This document shows, one piece after another, positions 11,662-21,991 of a DNA stretch of 64,000 nt; the stretch's first letter is position 1; each line of letters begins with the position of its first letter. Origin of the DNA: Vigna angularis (taxonomy: Eukaryota; Streptophyta; Magnoliopsida; Fabales; Fabaceae); the NCBI RefSeq assembly GCF_016808095.1, contig NC_068973.1, positions 20,627,501-20,691,500 of the forward strand, in the 5' to 3' direction. The position numbers were made by a program, and so were the translations under genes. The notes beneath the pieces were generated by a model, which saw nothing but the letters and a program-made list of their open reading frames with translations, was not told the origin of the DNA and did no database searches.

Positions 11662-12939
11662 TGGTGAACAAATTTTTGATCCCCGGCAACGGCGCCAAAA
11701 ACTTGTTAAACCTTCGGCAAGTGTAACCGAATCGTTCTCCCAAAGGACTCACGGCCTAGACAATTGTGTGGTTTGTTGATTAACTAAGACTTGTAAAGCT
11801 GATTGATTAAGATTTAGATGCAAATAGTCAAAAGTAAATATGTATGCATGGATTGATCAATGGTAAGAAGAAACAAAACACGTGAATTGAAATATATGGA
11901 TGATTATGTTGTTGGGGTTTATCAATTTCATCCTTATCTACTCTCATGTACTCAGGAATTCATCTTTCTTCATTAATTGTTAATGTCATTTTCTAAATTA
12001 CCTTAAACCCGATGTCTCGGCGAAGAAAGCCTAATCATAATCACTAGTTTACAATGTCTTGTCTCCCTAGCAATTAATCATGCATTATAGTGAACAGAAG
12101 CTTAAAGGCAACCAACCATCATACTCCTATGTCTAGGTTTATACTACTATTGGGAGAGATTCTCCAGATATAGATTTCCCCGTATGTGTCCATATCGACA
12201 AAATCAATAATAATGACATTGAATGAGTTAAACAATGCATGCTTTGAGCAAAGAGGAAAAACCCTAACAATTAATGAAAGAAAGCATGTATCTTAAAGAA
12301 GATTTTGAAGAACAAATTCCATACATGAGAGTTTCAAAAGGATTACACTGATTCCCCAACAACAATAAAAGTTTAGCTCACCATATTCATGGTGAAACTA
12401 GATGAAATACAATGAAAGAGTGAAAAGATAGAACCCTAGAGAGTGAGAAAGGAGCCTTAGCATCCAAAATCCTCCTCCAAGGGGTGAAATAATGTGTTTC
12501 TGCTTCGTCCCAGCCAAAGATACTTGACCTAGGTTAACTAAAACCTTATATAATATTCTAAAAATTACAGAAAAGTGAGCCCAAGCCCATCAGAATGCCG
12601 CTCAGCGGTAAGTGCGTGACTTTTATTCTGCCCCTCAGCGGTGACTGCGGGTGTTCAAAGTGTCGCTCAGCAGTAAATGGCACTGAGCGGTACTTGTGGC
12701 TTCTTCCTTTGTTGCTGTTTTTCTTCCTTTTCTGAATCCAACTCTTAGCTCATTCACTTCTTTCACTCAATTCATCTCAAAAACCTGCAAAAATAAGGAA
12801 ATCAAGTATAAAACCTATCCAACTCTCTTATTTCCAAAAACATAAGCAAAAACATGATTCCAAGCTAGTTTCTAAGTCATAAAGGTTGTTTTTGATATCA
12901 ATTTTAAGTATAAAAATAACAGTTTTTCAACTGTTATCA
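11662..12939 (-). mobile_element. Solo LTR, 1278 bp, TSD ATAAG
   Basis: The unit starts TG and ends CA, and is flanked by exact ATAAG repeats (11657-11661 and 12940-12944). On the minus strand it begins TGATAACAGTTGAAAAAC. No coding region is inside. This fits a solo LTR left by recombination between the two LTRs of a Ty3/gypsy-like element. Orientation is set by the tRNA-Asp-like stretch, which would prime the minus-strand reading. A small group of CTCAGCGGT motifs lies at 12600-12700. Confidence 0.7.
11678..11697 (-). other. tRNA-Asp 3'-end match (primer-binding-site type)
   Basis: The plus strand reads GATCCCCGGCAACGGCGCCA, the 3' end of plant tRNA-Asp including CCA. Its complement on the minus strand is the primer-binding site known from several plant gypsy elements. 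Here it lies inside the TSD-bounded unit, 16 bases from its edge, instead of outside an LTR. There is no rest of a tRNA, so this is not a tRNA gene. Confidence 0.7.
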
Positions 12940-13402
12940 ATAAGCATGATTAAAGAGAATAATCCTTTTAAACAACGCTATGATCAACAGATCTAGACAA
13001 TGGAAAGGAACATGAGAAAAATCAACATCAAATATCTAAACAGTTGTGGAATTGATGTTGTCATCTTATTTAAAGGTCAAGAAAATGTTCATATATTAAC
13101 AAAATCAAAATCAAATATCTCCTAAGGTTTTCCATTTCTCGAGTACTTTGATATCAATTTTAAGTATAAAAATAACAGTTTTTCAACTGTTATCAATAAG
13201 CATGATTAAAGATAATAGTCCTTTTAAACAGCGCTATGATCAACAGATCTAGACAATGGAAAGGAACATGAGAAAAATCAACATCAACTATCTAAACAGT
13301 TGTGGAATTGATGTTGTCATCTTATTTAAAGGTCAAGAAAATGTTCATATATTAACAAAATCAAAATCAAATATCTCCTAAGGTTTTCCATTTCTCGAGT
13401 AC
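12891..13402 (+). repeat. 256-bp tandem duplication, two copies
   Basis: Copies are 12891-13146 and 13147-13402, a few percent different by eye. The unit covers the last 49 bases of the solo LTR, its ATAAG TSD and about 200 bases of flank, so the duplication happened after the LTR inserted. Confidence 0.85.
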
Positions 13403-14185
13403 TACTTCAATAATGACACCTACAACCCTACATAACTTTTCTCTCTTCATCATCACAATTATCATCAACCATCCACGTCTAATGTAACAAAAATATCTCT
13501 CTTTCACTTTCTTTTACATCTATCTATTAATCTTTTACTGCTTTTATTACAAAATATATATAAATGAAATAATATATGAAAGAACTAAAAAATCTTATTT
13601 TTGTTACTTAGTACTATAGTCAATGAATTTGGCAAGGCTTTCAAAATGGGAAAAGGGAAAAGGCATCCTTTGATGTCCTAAGTTTACCCTGATCATGACC
13701 TATACAGTAATTAGTAATATTTATTCTTTTTCTCCTTTTCCAACATTTATTCCACCAGACAAACCTTTTGCAACATCAATGTTTATCTCTTTTCACACTC
13801 ACAACTTGTACTTGCCAATTCATGTATAAGAAAACAAAATAAAAAATAGTTACATCACAAATACCATTTAAATTGAAACTGAATACAAATAATACATTTT
13901 TCCTAGATAAAGATATGAAGAGTCAATGAAACTGAAGCCGAGGGTGAGAACTTTGCATTTAAAAAATTATCAACTAAAGAATGGCTGAGAAAAACTATTG
14001 ACATGCAAAGTTTAATCCACCATTCATTGTAATAAACAGACTTGTAATTAGTGTTGAGACAAGTAAAGAAATTTAGTATATTTGAAACGCATAAAACAGA
14101 ATACCGAAACATATATTCCACCCATTTACCTACCTTTAAATTGAAATCAGATATTCGAGAAGTACCAATGTCGTTTGATAAAGCT
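13403..14185. other. Non-coding DNA
   Basis: AT-rich. No gene or repeat is recognised. Confidence 0.4.
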
Positions 14186-14384
14186 GATTTTGTTAGCAAA
14201 ATGATGAAGATGAAGTTTTGATGATATCTAAATCAAGTTAAGAACAACCAAGACTCATGAAGAATGATTTTTGAAGACTTGTAACTTTTGTAATAACTGT
14301 ATGAACATAGGAAATTAGTGGTTTTATGTATGCATTCAAAAGTGATGTAAAAATGTACCAAGAAGCAAAAACTGTGCAGTGCTA

Positions 14385-14610
14385 ATCGATTAACAGAGGT
14401 CAGTAATCCATTATTCCAGAGACGAATGGAGAAGCTCAGCACTGCATGCTAATCGATTAACAAGGGCTGTTAATCGATTAGCGCTAATCGATTAGCAAGG
14501 GCTGTTAATCGATTAGCAAAGTGAACGTTTGAAAAACTAGCCGTTTTTAGAGCCGTTGGACTATCCGTTGGTGCGTTAATCGATTAACCACTTAAGTTAA
14601 TCGATTAACA
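14385..14610. repeat. Cluster of TTAATCGATTA / CTAATCGATTAG palindromes
   Basis: At least seven copies of an AATCGATT-centred palindrome occur within about 225 bases, some back to back (for example GATTAGCGCTAATCGATTAG). The cluster sits just upstream of the TATA box at 14659, where promoter elements of an LTR would be. Confidence 0.75.
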
Positions 14611-14658
14611 CAGTGAGAAAGGCTGAAAACGAAAAATGGAAGAGCCTTTGGATGAGTC

Positions 14659-14667
14659 TATAAATAG
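14659..14667 (+). promoter_or_regulatory. TATA box (TATAAATAG) of the LTR-like region
   Basis: A textbook plant TATA box within TCTATAAATAGACTC, about 50 bases after the palindrome cluster and followed by a CA-rich leader. Confidence 0.55.
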
Positions 14668-15344
14668 ACTCTCATTTCCTCTCAAGTATTACAACAACAA
14701 CTCTTCCCTTGTGCTCAAATACTCAGAAACTCTTGAGAATTGTGTGCTCTTGCTCAGCTAAGGAAACTCTGTCTGTAGAGTTGGTGAAATACTGCTACGG
14801 TGATAGAGGAATAGCTGGTTCATCCTTGGTGTGTCTAAGGAAGTGTTCGGAAGAGGAAGTCATCCTTCGTGAAGTATTCGGAGGAAGTGTTTCATCCTTT
14901 GTGAAGATTCAAAGGAGGTGTTGGTTCATCTCTTGTGGCATCAAGAGAGGTGTTTTCTAAACTTTTACAAATTGTATCTGTGTGATTGTAGTTTGTAATT
15001 GTTTTGTGATTAGTGAATTGTTTATCTTGTTTTGAGATAAGCGACTGGACGTAGGATTGGTAAGATCCGAACCAGGATAAAATCATCTGTGCAAATTTCT
15101 CTCAACCTTACTCTATTTTATTGTCATTATTAATTGCTAAGTAAGTTTAATTGAGTAGAAATTTTTAAGGCACACGTTTTTAGTAAGAACCAATTCACCC
15201 CCCCTCTTGGTTTGTTATTCCACGCTAACCATTCCGCTACAGCCGCTCTGACAGATTTGAAGTCTTCAAACGTCCAGGTTGAGACGAAGGTGATATGAGA
15301 TACATGATAAATCATATCCATCAAAAAATATTTGATTAGCAAAA

Positions 15345-16460
15345 ACCACTAAAGAATAGTGCATTACTTTCCCTCAAAAGCTCGAGTAGTAAAAAATTCA
15401 TTACATATAATGATTGAATCCATTACTTTCCCTCAAAAGGGGCGTGAGAAATGAATTATGGCTACCAATCAAGTGGAAAACCAAAAATCGACAAAAATAA
15501 AACAAAGAAAAAGAAGATTTACCGGAAGTGAAATTTGGAGGCGGTGATGTTGCGGTGATGAGATTCGACGAGGTCTCAGCGGAAGAGAGCGTATATGTTC
15601 CGGTGATGAGATTCGTGAAGTTTTTGATCTTCCTTAGTAGGGTGAGAAGAAGAATGTCGAACTATTTAAGTGAAAACTTTCAGTGAGAACGATGAAAGAA
15701 AGAGTACTTTGATTGAAAAAGGGGGCTTAACCCACCCTAAAGACGTCCCAACCCATTTTACTCAGGGATTTTGGGGCTGGGGGCTTTCAGAAAGCCCCCT
15801 GTTAAGTGGGCCACTAAAATGGGGCCTAATTCTAAATAGGGCCAGGGCTGACCCATGGGTGGTGGATTAAAATGACACTTCTAAATCAAATCCTATCCTA
15901 ATTCTCACCAATTTTACTTCCAAATATATTTTCACTTATGACCAAATCCACTCAAATAAACAATAACTATTTCATCCTCAAATCTCTTCAAATTCATCCA
16001 CTTACTTTCCCCCAAATTATTCTTTCAAAGTAAACCTAGCCTTTGTGTCACTTTACATCTTTTATATTTTGTCCATTGTTATGCTTTATAATATTATTGA
16101 AAATATTTAATGTACACTATACGTGGCATACCACTTTTGTATACTGGTGTCAAAGAAAATGGAAATGAAATAGGTAACGTCACGTGAATTTTGAAGTTTT
16201 TAATTAAATATGTTTGCATAAAATAATATTTTGACAACATTACTCGTCATTGTTGAAGATATTTTTCTTTCATTAAGTTTTCGTTCCTAAGGCTTGGTTA
16301 GGAATGAGTATTATGAGAAAAATGTGTTTAGGGTTGCATTTTCGTTATTGAAGAAAATATTATTGCTCGTGGGAGGTGGGAACTATGTGTCATTGTGATT
16401 GATTAACAATTTTTGTATAGAGGCATTGTTTATGAAGAAAAGGTGGGTATTGGAATGAAG
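15345..16460. other. Non-coding DNA
   Basis: No gene is recognised. A local inverted stretch near 15722-15803 (GGGGGCTT ... AAGCCCCC) could form a hairpin. The rest is AT-rich. Confidence 0.35.
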
Positions 16461-16549
16461 TTATCTTGCGAGTGGGTTTACATGAGGAGTGGTGATTAGG
16501 AAGAAGACACGACATTCTTGGTTGTTTTCTGTGCTATGTGCATTGCGTT

Positions 16550-16800
16550 CAGTTCTTTGGAGGTGTTCTTCATACGTTGGAAATGGTGGTGATTTTTTGT
16601 ACACTTTTTGTTTGGTTCTTTGGAGGTGTTCTTCGTACGTTGGAAAGGGTGGTGATTTTGTGTACACTTTTTGTCCGGTTCTTTGGATCTTTGTACGTTG
16701 AAAATGATGGTGATTTTGTGTACACTTTTTGTTTGGTTCTTCGAAGGTGTTCTTCGTACGTTGGAAAGGGTGGTGATTTTGTGTACACTTTTTGTCGGGC
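16550..16800 (+). repeat. Minisatellite, about 4 copies of a 60-62-base unit
   Basis: Units begin near 16567, 16629, 16688 and 16750 with TTCTTCGTACGTTGGAAA or variants, and each contains GGTGGTGATTTTGTGTACAC and CTTTTTGTTTGGTTC. Because the period is close to a multiple of three, several frames stay open on both strands. These open frames are by-products and not genes. Confidence 0.85.
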
Positions 16801-16958
16801 ATTTATTTGTCAATGGGCATTGCATCTATTGAACGAACGTATGAGTGCAACTTTGATGTCACCTAACTTGGTGCAAATCTAAATTTTGATAAACATTTTT
16901 AAGTGTTTATGAAGAATGTTGTATGTTTTGATGGGACAATATGTAAGAAGGTTCAAAG

Positions 16959-17222
16959 TTGAGAGTATTAAGTACGGATAGGGTAATTGATAACTTAGGT
17001 CCAACCCAAAATTCCATTCAAGGATTCATCACTCGTAGCATGATGAGGAAGATCCAAGAAGGAAGTGAAGATGCATCCAAGAAAGAAGAAATGGAGACTT
17101 TATTCACTTGGACTAAGCAAGGTTTGCTCAGCGCAAGTGGAGTCTCGCCTAGCGAAGTGACACCCAACCTAAAACCCATCATGCTTAGCGCGAGTGACCT
17201 GTTTCATCCCTTTCACGTGTAG
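16959..17222 (+). pseudogene. Fragment resembling the 3' end of a Ty3/gypsy polyprotein
   Basis: An open stretch of 87 residues has a GFITRSMMRKIQE-like segment, which recalls the conserved GPMTRS-type tail after integrase in some plant gypsy elements. No catalytic domain is present. This is weak evidence; it may be a remnant of the same degraded element whose gag and protease traces follow at 17.9 kb. Confidence 0.35.
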
Positions 17223-17880
17223 CTCATTTTCCATGTGCTTTAAGTATTGTAAATATGTGTAATTGCATGGCATATGATCAATGAATTGTGCTTGATAATT
17301 ATGACTATATCTAGCACCTTTCGTTCGTGGCGACGCGATAGTGTTCGCGAGAATGAGCGCTTCAATCTGATTTCTGGGAATGATTTCTATGTGGTGAATG
17401 TAGACAGTGCGCTCGAAAGGAGGAGACTGCTGGAGAACACACGTAGAGCTTTCACTTGGTTCACGCATGGAGATCGCGATTTGGGGAAGATCGTGACTTA
17501 GGGTTCCTTCATTTTGGGGTTGTTAACACCCAATTTCGTCCGGGTAAGTAAATGAATAAAAAATAAAGAATAAGAGAATAGTAAAATAAATTTCCTTGAA
17601 AAATGTAACTTTAAAGCAGGACACATCACTAGAAAATATTTTTGAAATATTAGTTTAATATGGTAACAATTTGAATCAATATTATGCCAATAATTATAAG
17701 CAATAATTAAAATAATATATTGATATATTTTGCTGCGTCAGTTTCTTTTTAAAGAGAAAAATATGATTTTAAAAATGGACAAATTTTCTGACAATAATTA
17801 TAATCAATGTCTTTAATATTATTTGATTTGTTTTTCTTTTGACTGAGACCATTTCTTTTCCTTTTTTGTTCACTCTCAAT
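17223..17880. other. Degraded, probably LTR-derived DNA
   Basis: No recognised gene. An open frame at 17274-17501 (75 residues, rich in Arg) has no known domain. The rest is AT-rich. Confidence 0.3.
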
Positions 17881-17994
17881 TAATTCACAATTAAGCTCTG
17901 ATTACCATAGGGAGACATGAGCATAGAGAGCTAATGGAAAAACTCCAAAGGCTCCAATAAAGAGACATGAGCGTAGAGAGCTATAGGAAAAAAA

Positions 17995-18960
17995 TAGAGT
18001 TCTACATGATGAGGGCGGGAATTAGAGAAGAAGAAGAAACCACCATCTCTAGGTTTCTAAGTTGTCTTAATCTTGAGATTAGAGATATAGTGAAACTGTT
18101 TCCCTACCAAAACTTAAATGACTTGGTACAAATTTGCATTTAGGTAGAGCAACAACTGCTAAGAAAAAGTTTTAAAGCTTTCCACGCTAATTCTAGTGTT
18201 AAGAAAGACTACAAGAAGAAGGGTAAACAAGTGGTAGAAGAAGAACCCTCTAGGAATATAGGTAAAGAGAGAAGAGAAGAGAAGGAAAGAGAAAGACCAA
18301 GGGTGGGAGCATCATCTCACACTCGCACTAGTGACATTAAATGTTTTAAGTGTCTTGGTAGAGGTCACATGGCCTCGCAATGTCCCACCAAAAGAACCAT
18401 GATCGTAAGGGGTAATGATACCTATAGTAGCCAAGAAGAAGAAAGTGAAAGTAAGAGTGGGAGAAGTGATGCAAAGAAGTAAATAGAAAGCGCAAGTGAG
18501 GATGTCCATCCTTGTGAGGGAGAACTTCTTATGATAAGGAGAATTCTCCATAATCAGCCTAATTCATGAGAGCTCACACAAAAAACACAACATCTTCCAC
18601 ACTATATGTAAAATCTTAGACAAAACATGTTCTATTATTGTGGATAGTGGCTCATGTTCAAATTGTTCTAGCACCAGGTTAATTAATAAGCTTGGATTAG
18701 CTACTTTCTCTCATCCCTAACCTTATAAACTTCAACGGATCAATGAGGACAAGAAAATGGAAGTTAATTAACAAGTGATGGTTAAGCTATCCATTGGAAA
18801 TTATGAAGATAATGTGTTGTGACATATTACCTATGGATGTGTGTCACATTTTGTTAGGAAGGTCTTGGCTTTTTGATAAAGAATCTTTATATAATGGCCA
18901 CACCAATGAGATAACCATCACATAATAAAAGGAAGTTTGTACTTCATCCTCTCACACATT
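17995..18960 (+). pseudogene. Degraded Ty3/gypsy gag and protease
   Basis: Conceptual reading across several frames gives a gag C-terminus, then a CCHC zinc knuckle (C-X2-C-X4-H-X4-C, CFKCLGRGHMASQC) at about 18338-18380, then an acidic Ser-rich tail. Downstream, a retropepsin-like active site (DSGSCSN) near 18640 and an LLGRSWLFD motif near 18850 mark the protease region. Stops and frameshifts are frequent: TAG near 18142 and TAA at 18480 among others. Capsid and nucleocapsid are the family roles, but this copy is dead. The young gag-only element at 19794 is inserted downstream in the same block. Confidence 0.7.
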
Positions 18961-19793
18961 CTTAAGTGGAAGAGGATCAAGCTCAAATGAGAAAAAAAAA
19001 TAGAAAAGGAAATAGAAAAACAAAAATGTAAAAAGAAAATAACAGACTAATTTTGTTCTAAGTGTCAAAGCATGATGCACAAGTCTCAAGAATGCAGCAA
19101 CAAACAAATTATGATGGCAAGGGCCAAAGGCTTGTGTAAAGATGTAAATGTCTCCTTACCATGTTTCTCTAGAAGCATGGCAAGAAAAGACCCGAAGAAT
19201 CTTTATGTTGGAAATAAGATCTTCAAGAAACATGCTCCTACTTTCCAAGACCTTATATCACTCTTTAATTCAAGGTGTATCCTTCTTGAGGGCTCTATCC
19301 TTCATATGCTCACTATTATAACATTTGTTTTAGCTTGTGTTATAAAATGGGTATTTGACTCCGGTGGAGAAGCGCACCAAAACTCCAAAGAAGAAAATGA
19401 TGTTTGCCTTGTTCCATGTTGAAGATTTGAAGGCAAATCCTTTTCAAGAGGGCAAGAATGATGGAAAATCCCTTAGCCATGGTCAAACACTTTCAAGAGA
19501 GTGAAAGTCATCCTTGAAGAGGGTTCAACTCTACCTTGTGGATCACCTTTAGAGTCATCATGGAGCATGGATTGAAGAGTAATGTAGGATATTTAGGCCA
19601 TTGTATTTGGCCATGTAGTGTATGTTTGTTTAAGGCTTGTATTAAGGCCTAAGTAGCATAGAATTTTTCTTAAGTTAGACATCGAAACTAAGTGGAAAGT
19701 GTGTGTCATGTGTCATGCTTCCATTGGAGAGGATTTGCTTTTTAGAAGTGGCCACATGGAACCCTAGGAGTGGAGAGGATTTCTTTTGGTAGT
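18961..19793 (+). other. Decayed continuation of the gypsy block, with U3-like repeats
   Basis: Weak polyprotein-like traces run to about 19430. From about 19580 the sequence looks like the start of an LTR (TGTAGGATATTTAGGCC). Motifs of the type AGTGGCCACATG followed by GGAGAGGATTT begin at 19720 and continue beyond the inserted element at 24843-24975, so the insertion split this LTR. Confidence 0.45.
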
Positions 19794-20490
19794 TGATGAA
19801 GTTGCTCCAGAAGTGGTGTGGGTTGAAGGCAGTGGAATGATGAATTGGATCATGAGCAGTGTCGAAGTTGGCTCACGAGAAGCAGCTGGCAGCAGAAAGA
19901 ATTATGGTTTGGCAGCAGCGGAATAGTGAATTCAGTGGATGCAGAGATGGAGGAAGAGCTCTAGGTGATTGAGTATACTAGCTCAGACGGCCTTCACTGG
20001 AAGGAAGCTAGATGGAGAAGGAAAGCTCAATAAGAAGTGACTTTTGGCAGAGTTCTGGTTGCTGGAAAATACATCAGCAGAGTAAAACTCAATATTCTTC
20101 AAAAGTGAGCTACAAGCTTTGCCTATGAGATTTTATAGATCAATCTCAAAGCTTAAGCAAGCCTTTTACACGTTTTTAGATCTGAAATGCTAACCATGTG
20201 CTAAATGTGTGGCTTCTAGAAAGCCTTATGAAACACGTGACAAATGAGTTTTACATGTGGAGAAACAATTACTAATGCCACCCCATAGAAGGATAAGCAC
20301 ACCCCTTCTTGTGTGGAAATGTCCATTTTACCCTTCTCCATGTTTTGGCAAATTTGTAACATCTTCTTGTTCTCCAATTTTCCATCCAAAAATAGCAAAT
20401 AGTATTTGACCTTGGGGAGAATACTCATCTTGGAGCTTTTTGGCCATCCCTCTTATGATGGGTCCTATGGTGCTAGGCCTTCTTGTATCA
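19794..20490 (-). repeat. 3' LTR of the gag-only element
   Basis: 697 bases, the same length as its partner at 24141-24837. By eye about five single-base differences separate them, all transitions. Confidence 0.9.
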
Positions 20491-20503
20491 TCCCCTCCCT
20501 CTT
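20491..20503 (-). promoter_or_regulatory. Polypurine tract of the gag-only element
   Basis: Minus strand reads AAGAGGGAGGGGA directly before the 3' LTR. In LTR elements this primes plus-strand DNA synthesis. Confidence 0.8.
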
Positions 20504-20518
20504 GGAAAGGATTTGTCC

Positions 20519-21991
20519 TCAAATCTGAAGACTTATTTTTGTTAGCTTCATAAGGGTTCCTCCTGGATGAAATATCCATCTGCAATAAGCATCAAACATA
20601 TCTCTAATTAGTTTTCTTTGACCCAATAAGATATATAAAGGACTATGTGTAGAAGAAGGTTTCCTAATTTTGAAATTTTTAATGTTAATATAACAAAGAA
20701 ACCTTTCTTCATTTGAAGTTTTATTTGTATCTTGAGTTATTGGTAACCATAAAGGTAACCATAACCCAAGTTGTGACTTTGCATGTGTTGATAGTGATAA
20801 CATTTTTAAAGATGGAGTGGCAAAGTCTTTGAAAGAAAAGTGAAATTTGGAAAATTCAAATATAAATGGAGAAAAGTGAAAGGATAGAAAACCTCCCCTT
20901 AAGAATCTAGCTTCTAGGGTAGGAGGAGATGTTTCCTTTAGTTGCTTTTTCTTTTCTTCCATTTCTATTCTTTCAACTTCTTCCTTTTCTCTTCTTTGTG
21001 CGTCTTTTCTCTCTTTCTCTCTTCTTTTCTCTTCTTCTCTTCTTTCTCTTTCTTCCTCGCTTCTTCTCGCTCTTTCTTCCTCTTTTCTTCTCTTGTTTTC
21101 TTCTACTTCTCTTTTCTCTTGCTCTCTTCTTTTCTCTTCTTCTCTTCTCTCTCTTTCTTCCTCTTCTCTTATATTTCGTTCTTCCTCTTCTCTTCTTTCT
21201 TTTTCTCTTCTTTCTTTTTCTCTTTTCTCTCTTACTTCTTGCTTTTGTTTTTCTCTTTTCTCTCTTACTTCTTGCTTTTGTTTTTCTCTTTTTAATCTCT
21301 CAATTCTATATTTGCTTGTCTCTTCCCATAGCCTCTTAAGTTTTTCTAGAAACTCACTTTCCCTACGAGAGTACCCACTTATATTTTGAATGAATGACTT
21401 ACCTTTTCTAATAAGCTCTCTCATAAGTTCTAAGTTCCTTTCAATTTCTCGAGGCACAAACTTTCTTCTCATACAAGCTTTCAATTCATTCCAATCATGG
21501 ATGGGAAATTTTCTACCTATCTTAACATGATATTGTCTATCATCCCACCACTCTCTTACATGCTTTTCAAAACTAGAAATGTAGAGACTAAGAATATAAG
21601 ATTCATTGTCTCTAGAATAGAAGGATTCAGATTTACTTTTTCTAACCATGAATGAATGCATGTCATCAATTTCCTTTTCCCAAGCTAGGTATGTTAATGC
21701 ACCAATGTCATCACCAAAGAATGGAATACTTTCACTAGCTTGTTTATACAAATCATCTTCAATCCTATCAAATTCATAAAATGAACAAGACTTCCTTCTA
21801 GCTTTATCATGTGCTCTTTTGATGTCTTTGTAACTAAGTTGCTTATCAACATTAAAATTCCTAGAAGACCTATATGGATAACAAGACATCTTTGTTTCTA
21901 AAAGTTTTTCTAGTGTAAAAGATATACAAGATTCACACTTAGACAAGTCCCAGGTAAGAGAGGTGAGTCGTAAAGACTGCTTAAGTACCAA
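20519..21991 (-). CDS. Gag-like protein with a long charged helix
   Basis: 490 residues in one intact frame. The first in-frame ATG is at 21991; a second at 21889 (Met35) may be the real start, since the first 34 residues look unstructured. Residues about 90-195 match the plant retrotransposon gag pattern: YLAWEKEID, an E-WW stretch (REWWDD), and a W-ELK-MRRKFVP motif. Residues about 218-352 are almost only Glu, Arg and Lys in a heptad-like pattern, with an 11-residue repeat (EKQKQEVREKR) given twice, predicting a very long charged helix. The tail (353-490) is rich in Phe and Ser with no known domain. No CCHC zinc knuckle is seen, which is unusual for gag, and the Arg-rich helix might bind RNA instead (inference). 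The intact frame in an otherwise enzyme-free element suggests selection for the protein in recent copies. Confidence 0.75.
   Translation of the reverse strand: MVLKQSLRLTSLTWDLSKCESCISFTLEKLLETKMSCYPYRSSRNFNVDKQLSYKDIKRAHDKARRKSCSFYEFDRIEDDLYKQASESIPFFGDDIGALTYLAWEKEIDDMHSFMVRKSKSESFYSRDNESYILSLYISSFEKHVREWWDDRQYHVKIGRKFPIHDWNELKACMRRKFVPREIERNLELMRELIRKGKSFIQNISGYSRRESEFLEKLKRLWEETSKYRIERLKREKQKQEVREKREKQKQEVREKREKERREKERREEEERNIREEEERERREEEKRREQEKREVEENKRRKEEERARRSEEERERREEEKRREKERKDAQRREKEEVERIEMEEKKKQLKETSPPTLEARFLRGGFLSFHFSPFIFEFSKFHFSFKDFATPSLKMLSLSTHAKSQLGLWLPLWLPITQDTNKTSNEERFLCYINIKNFKIRKPSSTHSPLYILLGQRKLIRDMFDAYCRWIFHPGGTLMKLTKISLQI

Larger units (their letters stand above)
14190..15235 (+). 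mobile_element. LTR-like region of a probable Ty1/copia element
   Basis: The stretch from TGTTAGCAAAATGATGAAG (about 14190) onward has a plant LTR look: a cluster of palindromes, a TATA box followed by a plausible leader, then, at 15188-15212, a C-rich block (ATTCACCCCCCCTCTTGG) of the kind found beside LTRs in SIRE/Maximus-type copia elements. No partner LTR, gag or pol follows, so the ends are not defined. Confidence 0.45.

Noticed and set aside
11678..11697. tRNA-Asp gene
   Set aside because: Only the last 20 bases of the tRNA match. No D-arm or anticodon arm lies next to it.
15215..15265. tRNA-like A-box on the minus strand (TAGCGGAATGGTTAGC)
   Set aside because: No B-box or closing stem follows. 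It is probably part of the LTR-associated sequence.
16461..16882. Open frames of 70-114 residues on both strands
   Set aside because: All follow the 60-62-base minisatellite period. No domain and no start context.
20929..21389. Leu/Phe/Ser-rich plus-strand frames that look like membrane proteins
   Set aside because: They are the antisense of the Glu/Arg/Lys-rich part of the gag-like gene. The low-complexity codons create them.
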